The translations under genes and the position numbers were made by a program. From Algirhabdus cladophorae (GTDB lineage: Bacteria > Pseudomonadota > Alphaproteobacteria > Rhodobacterales > Rhodobacteraceae), in contig NZ_CP173029.1 in assembly GCF_044772865.1 (NCBI RefSeq), positions 930,001-994,000 of the forward strand: a stretch of DNA of 64,000 nucleotides. Reading direction: 5' to 3'. Positions 50,918 through 60,241 of this stretch are shown in pieces. The notes under the pieces are model-generated. The model ran no database searches and was not told the DNA's origin. It saw only the letters and a list, made by a program, of their open reading frames with translations. Position 1 is the first letter of the stretch. Every line of letters begins with the position of its first letter.

Positions 50918-51991
50918 ATGCCCGTAACCCGCGATGCCGTGATGGCGGAACTCAACCGCCTGTCTTTGCCAAATGGTGAAACCCTTGTGTCCAAAGATAT
51001 GATCCGAGCCGTGACTATTGACGGGGATCGCGTGTCCTTTGTGATCGAGGCCCCTACACCGGAAGACGCCCGTGCGATGGAACCTCTGCGCGCTGCGGCC
51101 CAGCAATTGGTCGAAGCAATCAACGGTGTGACTGCGGCCTCTGTATTGCTGACGGCTCATGGGCCTGCGCCCAAAGCCCCTGAACCGCCCAGTCTCAAGG
51201 TCGGTCGTCATCCAACGCCGCAAGAGGGGCCCGCGCAGATTGCCGGTGTCGATCGTATTTTGGCGGTTGGATCGGGTAAAGGCGGTGTGGGCAAGTCCAC
51301 GGTTTCGTCGAACCTTGCCGTGGCTTTGGCAAAACAAGGACGTAAGGTCGGCCTCCTTGATGCTGACATCTATGGGCCCAGTCAGCCGCGCATGATGGGG
51401 GTCAACAAACGCCCTGCCAGCCCGGATGGCAAGACGATCATTCCCTTACAGGCCCATGGTGTGACGATGATGTCTATTGGTCTTATGTTAGATCCTGCAA
51501 AAGCAGTCGTCTGGCGTGGGCCTATGTTGATGGGCGCCTTGCAGCAAATGCTGGGGCAGGTGGAATGGGGCAAACTGGACGTATTGATCGTCGATTTGCC
51601 GCCCGGAACCGGGGATGTGCAATTGACGCTGTGCCAAAAGTCGGACCTGACCGGGGCCATAGTCGTCTCAACTCCGCAGGACGTGGCCCTGCTGGATGCG
51701 CGCAAAGCCTTGGATATGTTTGATACACTGAACACTCCGGTTTTGGGTCTGATCGAAAACATGTCTCACTACATATGCCCCGAATGCGGGAATGAGGCCC
51801 ATATCTTTGGCAATGGCGGTGTGGCCGCTGAGGCCGAAAAGATCGACGTGCCGTTCTTAGGCGCATTGCCTTTGCATCTGGATGTACGGGTGGCGGGCGA
51901 TGGCGGTACACCGGTGGCTGCAGGTGACGGGCCATTGGCCGAGGCCTATGCAGGTTTGGCCAAACGTTTGGTCGATGGTGGGATGGCCTAG
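50918..51991 (+). CDS. mrp: Mrp/ApbC/NBP35-type iron-sulphur cluster carrier ATPase
   Basis: A 357-residue P-loop ATPase that carries and inserts 4Fe-4S clusters. It begins with a MIP18-like domain (DAVMAELNRLSLPNGETLVS, DRVSFVIEAPTPEDARAM; residues about 1-85). The deviant Walker A GSGKGGVGKSTVSSNLAVAL is at about 118-137, DADIYGPSQPRM and DLPPGTGDVQLT follow, and the bridging CPEC motif is in YICPECGNEAHIFG at about 285-298. The ATG at 50918 has AAGGA upstream. Divergent from the DUF1127 gene. Confidence 0.95.
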   Translation: MPVTRDAVMAELNRLSLPNGETLVSKDMIRAVTIDGDRVSFVIEAPTPEDARAMEPLRAAAQQLVEAINGVTAASVLLTAHGPAPKAPEPPSLKVGRHPTPQEGPAQIAGVDRILAVGSGKGGVGKSTVSSNLAVALAKQGRKVGLLDADIYGPSQPRMMGVNKRPASPDGKTIIPLQAHGVTMMSIGLMLDPAKAVVWRGPMLMGALQQMLGQVEWGKLDVLIVDLPPGTGDVQLTLCQKSDLTGAIVVSTPQDVALLDARKALDMFDTLNTPVLGLIENMSHYICPECGNEAHIFGNGGVAAEAEKIDVPFLGALPLHLDVRVAGDGGTPVAAGDGPLAEAYAGLAKRLVDGGMA

Positions 51992-52315
51992 GTCTCAACT
52001 GGGATTTTCTGGTACTTGCGCCTGATTGACGCGAATCAAGTCTGGATTCGGCTGTTCTGCGGTCTCTAGAAGTGTCCATATAAGTCAAAAGCACCCCATT
52101 TTTCCAAAACTAGGAAAAAATATGGGATTTTGTGGAACTTTTTCAACATTCTAATGTATTACTACATATAGTGCTTTTGGCTCCTTCGATCACAACCAGT
52201 AACCTTAAATTGAGAATTTCACTCTCAGATAGCTGAGTTAAGTGGGTCAAGCTCCCTTGTTGATCCATGAATTCCCAAAAAATATCTTGATTACCATGAA
52301 ATCCCATGGCATCCC
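51992..52315. promoter_or_regulatory. AT-rich control region upstream of the dcw leader
   Basis: About 320 bases without a gene. It holds an 8-bp flanking repeat AAAAGCAC (52087-52094) / GTGCTTTT (52171-52178) around an imperfect CCCATTTTTCC / GGAAAAA...TGGG palindrome, and TGGGATTTTGTGGAA, two TGG(G/A)A units 10 bases apart that recall MraZ boxes. A CTTGAT...CCCATG pair at 52286-52308 resembles an RpoH-type promoter for the leader RNA. All functional readings here are inference. Confidence 0.35.
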
Positions 52316-52528
52316 TATTACACGGAAGAGGACGGGCTAATAAGGGGCACTAGAACCCCATCGGCACCAAAAGGTTTCATACAGGCACCCGCTCTTTTTT
52401 GAACGAAGAGATCCGACGCGCGAGCGAGCAGACATCCCCCCAGGTGGCGCGCGTAGTTGGACATCCCGCGAGGGACTCGAAAGGCGGATTGGACAGTGGC
52501 AGCAGTCCAATCCGCCGTTTTCGTTTTT
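52316..52528 (+). ncRNA. UpsM-like leader sRNA upstream of mraZ
   Basis: The leader before mraZ contains a small hairpin (GGGG-CACTAGAA-CCCC at about 52337-52352) and ends in a strong intrinsic terminator. This is the layout of UpsM, the abundant sRNA made by premature termination upstream of mraZ in Rhodobacter. If transcription starts just after the RpoH-like element (about 52316), its length would be near 210 bases. The start is inferred; the terminator is seen directly. No RNase P RNA signature is present. Confidence 0.55.
52483..52528 (+). terminator. Intrinsic terminator/attenuator before mraZ
   Basis: A perfect 12-bp stem GGCGGATTGGAC / GTCCAATCCGCC followed by GTTTTCGTTTTT. It is 38 bases before the mraZ start, so transcription of the division cluster must read through it or start after it. 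Confidence 0.88.
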
Positions 52529-52566
52529 AAGGCAAATTTTTCTGGGGGATAACAAGCGAGGCCATT

Positions 52567-53073
52567 TTGGTCGCAAGACGGTTCAGAGGCGAAAGCAACC
52601 ACAAGGTGGATGCAAAGGGGCGGATGTCTATTCCCGCCTCGTTTCGGCGTGTTCTGGAGGCAGGCGATCCAGACTGGACCGAAGGTTTGAACCCGCAACT
52701 GGTGATCGTATATGGTGATCACCGCAAAAAGCACCTTGATTGCTATACCGTTGCGGCCTTTACCGAGATCGAAGATGACATTCTGGCGCTTCCCCGCGGG
52801 TCTGAGGCGCGTCGGATTCTGTCCCATACGGTTTTGGGCCAGTCGTTGACAACGGATGTGGACAAAGATGGGCGCATTGTGCTGCCAATCCGTCAGCGTC
52901 AGAAAATTGCACTCGACAAAGAAGCCTTCTTTATCTCGGCGGGGGATCACTTCCAAATTTGGAAGCCCGAGACTTACGAGACCGAGATGTTGACCGATAC
53001 AGAAGCCTGGCTGGACGAGCAGCCCGAGAATTTCGATCCGCTGATGTTGCTGGATCAAGCCAAAGGGGATTAA
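52567..53073 (+). CDS. mraZ: MraZ, dcw-cluster transcriptional regulator
   Basis: A 168-residue SpoVT/AbrB-fold protein with two MraZ repeats: RFRGESNHKVDAKGRMSIPA (residues about 4-23) and VDKDGRIVLPIRQRQKIAL (about 98-116). MraZ binds upstream of itself and represses the dcw operon in E. coli. The TTG start at 52567 is chosen because the family begins right there and GCGAGG is 6 bases upstream. It starts the mraZ-rsmH-ftsL-ftsI-mur series. Confidence 0.94.
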   Translation: MVARRFRGESNHKVDAKGRMSIPASFRRVLEAGDPDWTEGLNPQLVIVYGDHRKKHLDCYTVAAFTEIEDDILALPRGSEARRILSHTVLGQSLTTDVDKDGRIVLPIRQRQKIALDKEAFFISAGDHFQIWKPETYETEMLTDTEAWLDEQPENFDPLMLLDQAKGD

Positions 53074-53077
53074 ACCG

Positions 53078-54070
53078 ATGGCAGCTGCCGCTTCGCCAAT
53101 CGAAAATGCCCCTCATATCCCTGTTTTATTGCGCCCGTTGTTGGCCGCCGTTGCCCCCGTGTCCGGCCGTTGGTTGGACGGGACCTTTGGGGCAGGGGGC
53201 TATACCCGTGGCCTGATCGATGCAGGTGCGGACAAGGTTTACGGTGTGGATCGCGATCCGTTCGCCTTTGAAATGGCGGCTGATTGGTTGCCGAACTATT
53301 CTGGTAAAATCGAACCGGTGGCCGGCGTTTTTTCCAAAATGGATACCTATGCACAGGATCTTGACGGTGTGGTTTTGGACCTTGGCGTCAGTTCCATGCA
53401 ATTGGATCTGGCCGAACGTGGCTTTTCGTTCATGCGCGATGGCCCTTTGGATATGCGCATGTCCCAAGATGGGCGCAGTGCTGCTGATCTGGTCAATTCC
53501 GAAGAAGAATCGACTTTGGCAAATATCTTGTTTTTGTTTGGCGAAGAACGCGCTAGTCGCCGTATCGCCAAGGCCATAGTCAAAGAACGTGACAGGGAGC
53601 CTATCGCCACAACCCTGCGCCTTGCCAAGATCATTGAAGGCTGTTTGCCACGCTCAAAGCCGGGGCAAAGCCATCCGGCGACCCGCAGTTTTCAGGCAAT
53701 TCGCATTGCAGTGAACGAAGAATATACTGAGCTATATGAGGGGCTTATGGCCGCCGAGCGCGCGCTAAAGCCGGGCGGTGCTTTGGCCGTTGTGACGTTT
53801 CATTCAACCGAGGACCGTATGGTCAAACGCTATCTGCAAGCACGTGGTGGCGGCATGGGGCGTGGCAGTCGGTATGCGCCCGAAATTGAACAAGCGCCTG
53901 CACAGTTCACATTGAAATCGCGCAAAGCGATTGGACCTGATGCACAGGAATTGCAGGAGAACCCGCGCTCGCGCTCGGCAAAGTTGCGGGTCGCGTGGCG
54001 GACCGATGCGCCAGCAGGTCAGATTGCAGCCAAAGACATCGGAATGCCGATTTTACGAGGGGGGGCGTAG
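53078..54070 (+). CDS. rsmH: 16S rRNA (cytosine1402-N4)-methyltransferase RsmH (MraW)
   Basis: A 330-residue SAM-dependent methyltransferase that modifies C1402 in the ribosomal P site. IPVLLRPLLAAV, WLDGTFGAGGYTRGL (SAM binding, about 35-48), VVLDLGVSSMQLD, GFSFMRDGPLDMRM, RSFQAIRIAVNEE and VTFHSTEDRMVKRYL are the family signatures. It starts 4 bases after mraZ, and ftsL begins 3 bases after its stop. Confidence 0.97.
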   Translation: MAAAASPIENAPHIPVLLRPLLAAVAPVSGRWLDGTFGAGGYTRGLIDAGADKVYGVDRDPFAFEMAADWLPNYSGKIEPVAGVFSKMDTYAQDLDGVVLDLGVSSMQLDLAERGFSFMRDGPLDMRMSQDGRSAADLVNSEEESTLANILFLFGEERASRRIAKAIVKERDREPIATTLRLAKIIEGCLPRSKPGQSHPATRSFQAIRIAVNEEYTELYEGLMAAERALKPGGALAVVTFHSTEDRMVKRYLQARGGGMGRGSRYAPEIEQAPAQFTLKSRKAIGPDAQELQENPRSRSAKLRVAWRTDAPAGQIAAKDIGMPILRGGA

Positions 54071-54073
54071 GGT

Positions 54074-54424
54074 ATGCGCACAATTTTGTTTTTGTTTTCG
54101 GCCATGGGTGTCGTGGGCTTGGCTTATTGGGCCTATATGGAAAACTTCAAAACCCAGACCGCGCTGAGCGAAGTAGAGCAATTGCAACGCGAGATCAGCA
54201 CAGCGCGCGGGCGCTTGGGCGTTTTGCGCGCGGAATGGGCCTATTTAAACCGCCCCGACAGGCTGCGCGACCTTGCGGACATAAACTTTGACGGGCTGGG
54301 TCTGTTGCCGCTGACGCCGGATCAGTTTGGCTATGTGGATCAAGTGGCATTCCCCGAGCCCGAATTGCCGCCGATCACTGATCCGATTGAAACAATGGCC
54401 GATACAACAGGAGAGGCACAATGA
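54074..54424 (+). CDS. ftsL: Cell division protein FtsL
   Basis: A 116-residue bitopic membrane protein. One N-terminal membrane segment (ILFLFSAMGVVGLAYWAY) is followed by a coiled coil (ALSEVEQLQREISTARGRLGVLRAEWAYLNRPDRLRDLA, about 33-72) as in FtsL, which bridges FtsB/FtsQ to FtsWI. Sequence is poorly conserved in this family, so position between rsmH and ftsI is the main support. Its stop overlaps the ftsI start (ATGA). Confidence 0.9.
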   Translation: MRTILFLFSAMGVVGLAYWAYMENFKTQTALSEVEQLQREISTARGRLGVLRAEWAYLNRPDRLRDLADINFDGLGLLPLTPDQFGYVDQVAFPEPELPPITDPIETMADTTGEAQ

Positions 54425-56205
54425 TCCGCACCCCTTTGCGTCCACTGGCGCGTATCCTTAAGGCCCGTGAACAAGGCGAAAACCCGCAAGCGATTGAACG
54501 TGAAAACATCCGTCTGCGCCATGAGGCGGCGCGCGATGCGGATCGGTCTCGTGCCGAGGGGCGTTTGTTGGTATTGGGTGTATTTTTCTTGCTGGCGTTT
54601 ATGGCTGTGGGCACGCGGATGGGCATTTTGGCTGCCTCCGAGCCGTCTGAGCCCCGCGCGAATACGCTGGGTGCGGATATTTTGAACGCGCGGGCAGATA
54701 TCGTCGATCGGCAGGGCCGGATCCTTGCCACGAATTTTGAAACCAGCAGCCTGTATGTGCATCCCCATGAACTGATCGATGCAGAACGGGTAGCGGATCG
54801 GTTGATCCAGATTTTCCCGGATCTGGATCGTGCGCGCTTGATGAAAGACTTTACGGGCAAGCGTAAGTTCAAATGGATAAAGAAGAAAATCAGCCCCGAA
54901 CAAAAACAAGCCGTGCATGATATCGGCGATCCGGGGCTGCATTTTGGACCACGCGACATGCGGCTTTATCCCAATGGCGCCATTATGGCTCATGTATTGG
55001 GCGGGGCCAGTTTTGGCCGAGAGGGCGTGAATTCCGCCGAAGTGATCGGTGTCGCAGGGGTTGAGAAATACTATGACGACTGGTTGCGCGATCCGGCGAA
55101 TGGCGGGCGTCCGTTGCAGCTGTCGTTGGATCTTTCGGTGCAAGCGGCCACCGAAGAAGTGCTGTATGGCGGCATGAAATTGCTGAATGCGAAGGGCGCA
55201 TCTGCGGTGATGATGGATGTGCACACGGGCGAGTTGCTGTCATTGGTCAGCTTGCCTGATTTTGATCCAAACACCCGTCCCCGTCCGCTGACGGAAGGGG
55301 ATCAGGGCGACAGTCCTTTGTTTAACCGTGCGTTGCAGGGCGTTTATGAGTTGGGCAGCACGTTCAAGATTTTTACAACGGCTCAGGCGCAAGATCTGGG
55401 GCTGGTCAATCCAAACACGATGATCAACACCAAAGGGCCGCTCAAATGGGGCCGGTTCAAGATCCGTGATTTTTCCGATTATGGGCCTGAGTTGAATGTC
55501 ACTGATGTGATTGCCAAGTCCTCGAACGTGGGCACGGCGCGGATTGCCACGATGATCGGCCCAAAGCGGCAAAAAGACTTTATGCGGTCGCTAGGCTTTC
55601 TGGATCCAACTGTGTTGGAGATGGTTGAAGCCAACGGTGCCAAGCCGCTTTGGCCCAGCAATTGGTCCGATATTTCGGTGATGACGATTTCCTACGGCCA
55701 CGGCATTTCAACCAGCCCTGTGCATTTGGCCGCTGGCTATGCGTCGCTGCTGAATGGCGGCACCAAGGTCGATCCAACGCTCATTCGCCGGCACACTCCG
55801 CAACAGGGCCCGCGTATCATTTCCGAAGAGGCTTCAAAAGCGGCGCGCAAAATGCTGCGCAAAGTTGTGACTGATGGCACCGCCAGCTTTGGCGAGGTTC
55901 CGGGGTATTTCGTGGGCGGAAAAACTGGTACAGCCGACAAACCAAAGCCAAATGGCGGATATTATGACGAGAAGGTTATTGCGACCTTTGCCTCGGTTTT
56001 CCCAGCCCATGACCCCAAATATGTTCTGATCGTCACGTTGGATGAACCGGTTGAAACATCCGGTCCAAAGGCCCGCCGCACTGCCGGTTGGACAGCCGTT
56101 CCAGTGGCCGCCGAGGTCATTCGCCGCACAGCGCCTTTGTTGGGGATGCGTCCGGGCGTTGAACAGGTGCCCCTGAAGGGTGTAACACTTACGGCAAATC
56201 AATAA
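54421..56205 (+). CDS. ftsI: Penicillin-binding protein FtsI (PBP3)
   Basis: A 594-residue septal peptidoglycan transpeptidase. One membrane anchor (LLVLGVFFLLAFMAVGTRMG, about 43-62), a dimerisation domain (ADIVDRQGRILATNFETSSLY, LGGASFGREG) and the transpeptidase domain with SxxK in GSTFKIFT (Ser about 313), SSN in AKSSNVGTARI and KTG in GGKTGTAD (about 501). Overlaps ftsL by 4 bases; murE follows after 33 bases. Confidence 0.97.
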   Translation: MIRTPLRPLARILKAREQGENPQAIERENIRLRHEAARDADRSRAEGRLLVLGVFFLLAFMAVGTRMGILAASEPSEPRANTLGADILNARADIVDRQGRILATNFETSSLYVHPHELIDAERVADRLIQIFPDLDRARLMKDFTGKRKFKWIKKKISPEQKQAVHDIGDPGLHFGPRDMRLYPNGAIMAHVLGGASFGREGVNSAEVIGVAGVEKYYDDWLRDPANGGRPLQLSLDLSVQAATEEVLYGGMKLLNAKGASAVMMDVHTGELLSLVSLPDFDPNTRPRPLTEGDQGDSPLFNRALQGVYELGSTFKIFTTAQAQDLGLVNPNTMINTKGPLKWGRFKIRDFSDYGPELNVTDVIAKSSNVGTARIATMIGPKRQKDFMRSLGFLDPTVLEMVEANGAKPLWPSNWSDISVMTISYGHGISTSPVHLAAGYASLLNGGTKVDPTLIRRHTPQQGPRIISEEASKAARKMLRKVVTDGTASFGEVPGYFVGGKTGTADKPKPNGGYYDEKVIATFASVFPAHDPKYVLIVTLDEPVETSGPKARRTAGWTAVPVAAEVIRRTAPLLGMRPGVEQVPLKGVTLTANQ

Positions 56206-56238
56206 GCGCAGGCATGGCCCGCGCAATCGGGGGCCGTC

Positions 56239-57711
56239 ATGGGCAATACAGCAAAGACCCTTCATGATCTGGGGTTAAAGGCGCGCAGCGCAGTGAATCC
56301 GGTCATCAGCGGCCTGACTGTTGACAGTCGCGAGGTCAAAGAGGGCACGCTTTTTGCGGCGCTTCCCGGGACCAAGGTGCATGGGGCCGAGTTCATTCAA
56401 TATGCTGTGCGCATGGGGGCCGCGGCGGTTTTGACCGATCTCCAAGGCGCCGAGATTGCCAAAGATGTTATCGGTGAGGTGGCTTTGGTGGTCACGCAAG
56501 ATCCGCGTCAGGCCTTGGCCTACGCCGCCGCGCTTTGGTTCGAAAAACAGCCCGCCACGATTGTCGCAATCACAGGGACCAACGGAAAAACCTCTGTGGC
56601 GACCTTCGCGCGCATGATCTGGACCGAGATGGACTTGGCGGCGGTTAATCTGGGCACCACAGGCATCGAGGGGGCCTATACTGCGCCCTTGATGCACACC
56701 ACGCCCGAACCGATCACTTTGCACAGCAGTCTGGCCGCGGCAGCCGAGGCCGGTGTGACACACGCAGCCATGGAGGCCAGCAGTCACGGGTTGGAACAAC
56801 GGCGTCTTGACGGGGTACGTTTGCTGGCCGCTGGTTTCACCAATTTTACCCAAGACCATCTAGACTATCATGACAGTTTTGAGGCCTACTTTGCCGCCAA
56901 AGAGGGCCTGTTTTCGCGTGTGTTGGCCCAAGATGGCACTGCCGTTTTCAATGTAGAGGACCCCGAAGTTGCACGCGCCGCGGATCTGGCCAAGGTGCGT
57001 GGGCAGCGCTGTCTGACCATAGGCAAGCGTGACAGGGCTGATCTGCAAATCCGAGGGCAGCGGTTTGATGCGACGGGGCAGGACCTGATCTTTGATTTCA
57101 AAGGCGTACGCCATTCGACGCGCTTAAATCTCATTGGTGGATTTCAGGCCGAAAATGTGCTGATGGCGGCGGCCTTGGTCATTGCCTGTGGGGCCAAGCC
57201 GGAGGCGGTGTTTGAAACTTTGCCGCATCTGTCGACGGTACGGGGGCGCATGGAACTGGCCGCCACCCGCGACAATGGCGCGACGGTGTTTGTAGATTAC
57301 GCCCATACGCCCGATGCAGTTTCGACGGCGCTCAAGGCCATGCGCCCGCATGTTTTGGGCCGGTTGATCGCGATTGTTGGTGCAGGCGGAGATCGCGACA
57401 TGGGCAAACGCGAATTGATGGGTCAGGCGGCGGCGAAAGCCGCAGATATCGTCTTTGTGACTGATGACAATCCGCGCAGCGAGGATCCTGCGGTGATCCG
57501 TAAAATGGTGTTGCGTGGTGCGCCGGAGGCCACCGAAGTTGCGGACCGCGCCGAGGCGATTTTGCGCGGGGTGGATGCCTTGACCCCGGGTGATGCGCTG
57601 CTGATTGCGGGCAAGGGCCATGAGACGGGCCAAACCGTGGGTGACACGGTCTTTCCTTTTGATGATGTTGAGCAAGCCAGCGTCGCTGTGGCGGCCTTGG
57701 ACGGAGGATAA
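56239..57711 (+). CDS. murE: UDP-MurNAc-L-Ala-D-Glu:meso-diaminopimelate ligase MurE
   Basis: A 490-residue ATP-dependent ligase adding the third residue of the peptidoglycan stem. N-terminal UDP-binding domain (SGLTVDSREVKEGTLFAALPG), P-loop ITGTNGKTSVATFAR (about 111-125), TTPEPITLH and DDNPRSEDP (about 408), whose DNPR motif is the signature of the meso-diaminopimelate-specific enzymes. GTG 56217 region is not needed; ATG 56239 opens MGNTAKTLHDLG. murF follows after 4 bases. Confidence 0.97.
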   Translation: MGNTAKTLHDLGLKARSAVNPVISGLTVDSREVKEGTLFAALPGTKVHGAEFIQYAVRMGAAAVLTDLQGAEIAKDVIGEVALVVTQDPRQALAYAAALWFEKQPATIVAITGTNGKTSVATFARMIWTEMDLAAVNLGTTGIEGAYTAPLMHTTPEPITLHSSLAAAAEAGVTHAAMEASSHGLEQRRLDGVRLLAAGFTNFTQDHLDYHDSFEAYFAAKEGLFSRVLAQDGTAVFNVEDPEVARAADLAKVRGQRCLTIGKRDRADLQIRGQRFDATGQDLIFDFKGVRHSTRLNLIGGFQAENVLMAAALVIACGAKPEAVFETLPHLSTVRGRMELAATRDNGATVFVDYAHTPDAVSTALKAMRPHVLGRLIAIVGAGGDRDMGKRELMGQAAAKAADIVFVTDDNPRSEDPAVIRKMVLRGAPEATEVADRAEAILRGVDALTPGDALLIAGKGHETGQTVGDTVFPFDDVEQASVAVAALDGG

Positions 57712-57715
57712 TGAG

Positions 57716-59158
57716 ATGAGCCTTTGGAGTTCAGCAGACGCAATTGCCGCTACGGGTGGCACCTGTGCTGCGCCGTGGGAGGCAGACGGCGTCTCGATCG
57801 ATACACGCAGTTTGCAGGCCGGGGATTTGTTTGTGGCTTTGGAAGCCGCGCGCGACGGGCATGACTTTGTCCAAGCGGCGTTGGATTCCGGGGCTGCTGC
57901 GGCTTTGGTCAGCCGTATTCCCGAAGGCGTCGCAAGCGATGCACCGCTTTTGATTGTGCCGGATGTCCTAAGGGGGCTTGAAGATTTGGGCCGCGCCGCG
58001 CGGGCGCGCACAAAGGCACGAGTATTGGGTGTCACAGGATCCGTTGGCAAAACCTCAACAAAGGAAATGCTGCGCGACATCCTGATCAAACAGGGGCGCA
58101 CTCACGCATCTGTGGCCAGTTACAACAACCATTGGGGAGTGCCGTTAACACTGGCGCGGATGCCGCAAGCCACTGATTTTGCAGTCATCGAGATCGGGAT
58201 GAACCACCCTGGCGAAATTGCACCACTGGCCCGCATGGCCAACCCGGATGTGGTTTTGATCACAACAGTTGCTGCCGCCCATCTTGAGGCCTTTAACAGC
58301 CTTGAAGGGATCGCTGCTGAAAAAGCCAGCATCATCGAAGGGCTCAAATCCAACGGTACGGCCGTGTTGAATGCGGATATCGAAACCGCAGCCGTGTTGC
58401 AAAACCGAGCTGCCAAAGCAGGGGTGAAACAAGTCTTGTTTGGCCAAATGGCGCGGGATTTTGAACTCAAGCAGATCCAAATCATCCGCGACAGCACCGT
58501 GATCCAAGCGCAGATCAACGGTGCGCCGGTTCTGTTCAAATTGGGCGTCGCTGGCCGTCACTTTGCGATGAATGCCTTGGGTGCGCTCGCCGCGGCCGAG
58601 GCTTTAGGCGCTGACCTGACCCATGCGGCCCTAGATATCGCCGCGTGGCTGCCCGTGACTGGCCGCGGTCAGCGGGATGTGATTTCACTGGATCCTGCGC
58701 GCGAAAACCTGACCTTTGAGTTGATCGATGACGCCTATAACGCCAATCCCGCCAGTCTTGCGGCGGCCCTTGAGGTTTTGTCTTTGTCCGAGCCACATAA
58801 TGATGTGGGCCGTGTGGGGAAAGGGCGTCGGATTGCCTATCTGGGCGACATGAAAGAACTGGGCCCGGACGAGGTCGCCATCCATGCAGGCTTTGCACAG
58901 AACATCCATTTGCAGCACTTGGATGTGGTGCATTGTGTCGGCCCCCTGATGCAAAACCTATGGCACGCCCTGCCCGAACATCAACGGGGCAGATGGGTCG
59001 AAACAGCACCGGAAATGCTCAAGGGGCTGGGGCATGATGTCGATGCGGGCGATGTTGTCTTGGTCAAGGCCAGCCTGAGCACCGGGCTGGGCCAAGTTGT
59101 TGACGCGATCCGCAAATTGGGCCATCCGTCTGCACATAACAAAATTGAGGACGAGTAG
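57716..59158 (+). CDS. murF: UDP-MurNAc-tripeptide:D-alanyl-D-alanine ligase MurF
   Basis: A 480-residue ligase that adds D-Ala-D-Ala to complete the pentapeptide. It shows VSIDTRSLQAGDLFVALEAARDGHDF, P-loop VTGSVGKTSTKEMLR (about 106), NNHWGVPLTLARMP, EIGMNHPGEI and DDAYNANPASLAAAL. The ATG at 57716 is chosen because GGAGG lies 8 bases upstream and homology starts there; an upstream in-frame start inside murE is unlikely. mraY starts at the base after its stop. Confidence 0.97.
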   Translation: MSLWSSADAIAATGGTCAAPWEADGVSIDTRSLQAGDLFVALEAARDGHDFVQAALDSGAAAALVSRIPEGVASDAPLLIVPDVLRGLEDLGRAARARTKARVLGVTGSVGKTSTKEMLRDILIKQGRTHASVASYNNHWGVPLTLARMPQATDFAVIEIGMNHPGEIAPLARMANPDVVLITTVAAAHLEAFNSLEGIAAEKASIIEGLKSNGTAVLNADIETAAVLQNRAAKAGVKQVLFGQMARDFELKQIQIIRDSTVIQAQINGAPVLFKLGVAGRHFAMNALGALAAAEALGADLTHAALDIAAWLPVTGRGQRDVISLDPARENLTFELIDDAYNANPASLAAALEVLSLSEPHNDVGRVGKGRRIAYLGDMKELGPDEVAIHAGFAQNIHLQHLDVVHCVGPLMQNLWHALPEHQRGRWVETAPEMLKGLGHDVDAGDVVLVKASLSTGLGQVVDAIRKLGHPSAHNKIEDE

Positions 59159-60241
59159 ATGCTGTATTGGCTGACCGCGCTGAGTGATGGCGGCGATTTT
59201 TTCAACCTGTTTCGCTATATCACCTTCCGGGCCGGTGGCGCCTTTATGACCGCGCTGCTGTTTGGGTTTATCTTTGGTCGGCCGTTGATCAACGTCCTGC
59301 GGCGCAAGCAGGGCAAGGGCCAACCTATCCGCACCGATGGGCCAGAAGGGCATTTTGTCAAAGCAGGAACACCGACGATGGGTGGGTTGCTGATTGTGGG
59401 GGCTTTGTTGACCTCGACCCTGCTTTGGGCGCGATTGGACAACCCGTTTATCTGGGTCGTTTTGTTTGTCACCATGAGCTTTGCGGCCATTGGCTTTGCG
59501 GATGATTATGCCAAAGTGAGCAAGCAAAACACGGATGGAGTGTCGGGTAAACTCCGCCTTGGGCTTGGCTTTTTGATCGCGGCCATCGCAGGATTTTGGG
59601 CGGCGCAATATCATCCCGAGGCCCTGACCAACCAACTGGCCTTGCCTATTTTCAAAGATACTTTGATCAATTTGGGCTATTTCTTTGTACCCTTTGCGAT
59701 GATTGTGATTGTAGGGGCGGCCAATGCGGTGAACCTTACGGATGGACTGGATGGCCTTGCAATTATGCCTGTGATGATTGCCGCGGGCACCCTTGGGATC
59801 ATCGCCTATGCGGTCGGTCGTGTCGATTTCACCGAATATCTGGATGTACACTACGTGCCTGGAACAGGCGAAATTTTGATCTTTACGGCGGGTGTTTTTG
59901 GTGGGGGATTGGGCTTTCTTTGGTATAACGCGCCCCCTGCAGCGGTGTTTATGGGCGACACTGGATCATTGGCCTTGGGCGGCGCATTGGGCGCCATTGC
60001 TGTGGCCACCAAACACGAGATCGTTCTGGCCATTGTCGGCGGTCTTTTTGTGGTCGAGGCCCTGTCGGTGATCATTCAGGTTCTCTATTTCAAACGCACG
60101 GGCAAACGCGTTTTCCTGATGGCCCCGATCCATCACCATTACGAGAAAAAAGGCTGGGCTGAGCCGCAGATCGTGATCCGCTTTTGGATCATCGCCTTGA
60201 TCCTTGCGCTGATTGGGTTGGCCACGTTGAAGGTGCGCTAG
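59159..60241 (+). CDS. mraY: Phospho-MurNAc-pentapeptide translocase MraY
   Basis: A 360-residue inner membrane enzyme with ten membrane segments that forms lipid I from UDP-MurNAc-pentapeptide and undecaprenyl phosphate. The signatures are GTPTMGGLLI, FADDYAKVSKQN (catalytic Asp pair), NAVNLTDGLDGLAI, FMGDTGSLALGGALG and PIHHHYEKKGWAE. No gap to murF or murD. Confidence 0.98.
   Translation: MLYWLTALSDGGDFFNLFRYITFRAGGAFMTALLFGFIFGRPLINVLRRKQGKGQPIRTDGPEGHFVKAGTPTMGGLLIVGALLTSTLLWARLDNPFIWVVLFVTMSFAAIGFADDYAKVSKQNTDGVSGKLRLGLGFLIAAIAGFWAAQYHPEALTNQLALPIFKDTLINLGYFFVPFAMIVIVGAANAVNLTDGLDGLAIMPVMIAAGTLGIIAYAVGRVDFTEYLDVHYVPGTGEILIFTAGVFGGGLGFLWYNAPPAAVFMGDTGSLALGGALGAIAVATKHEIVLAIVGGLFVVEALSVIIQVLYFKRTGKRVFLMAPIHHHYEKKGWAEPQIVIRFWIIALILALIGLATLKVR

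Noticed and set aside
51992..52566. RNase P RNA upstream of mraZ
   Set aside because: The conserved P4 segments (GAGGAAAGTCC-type) are absent and the space is too short beside the terminator.
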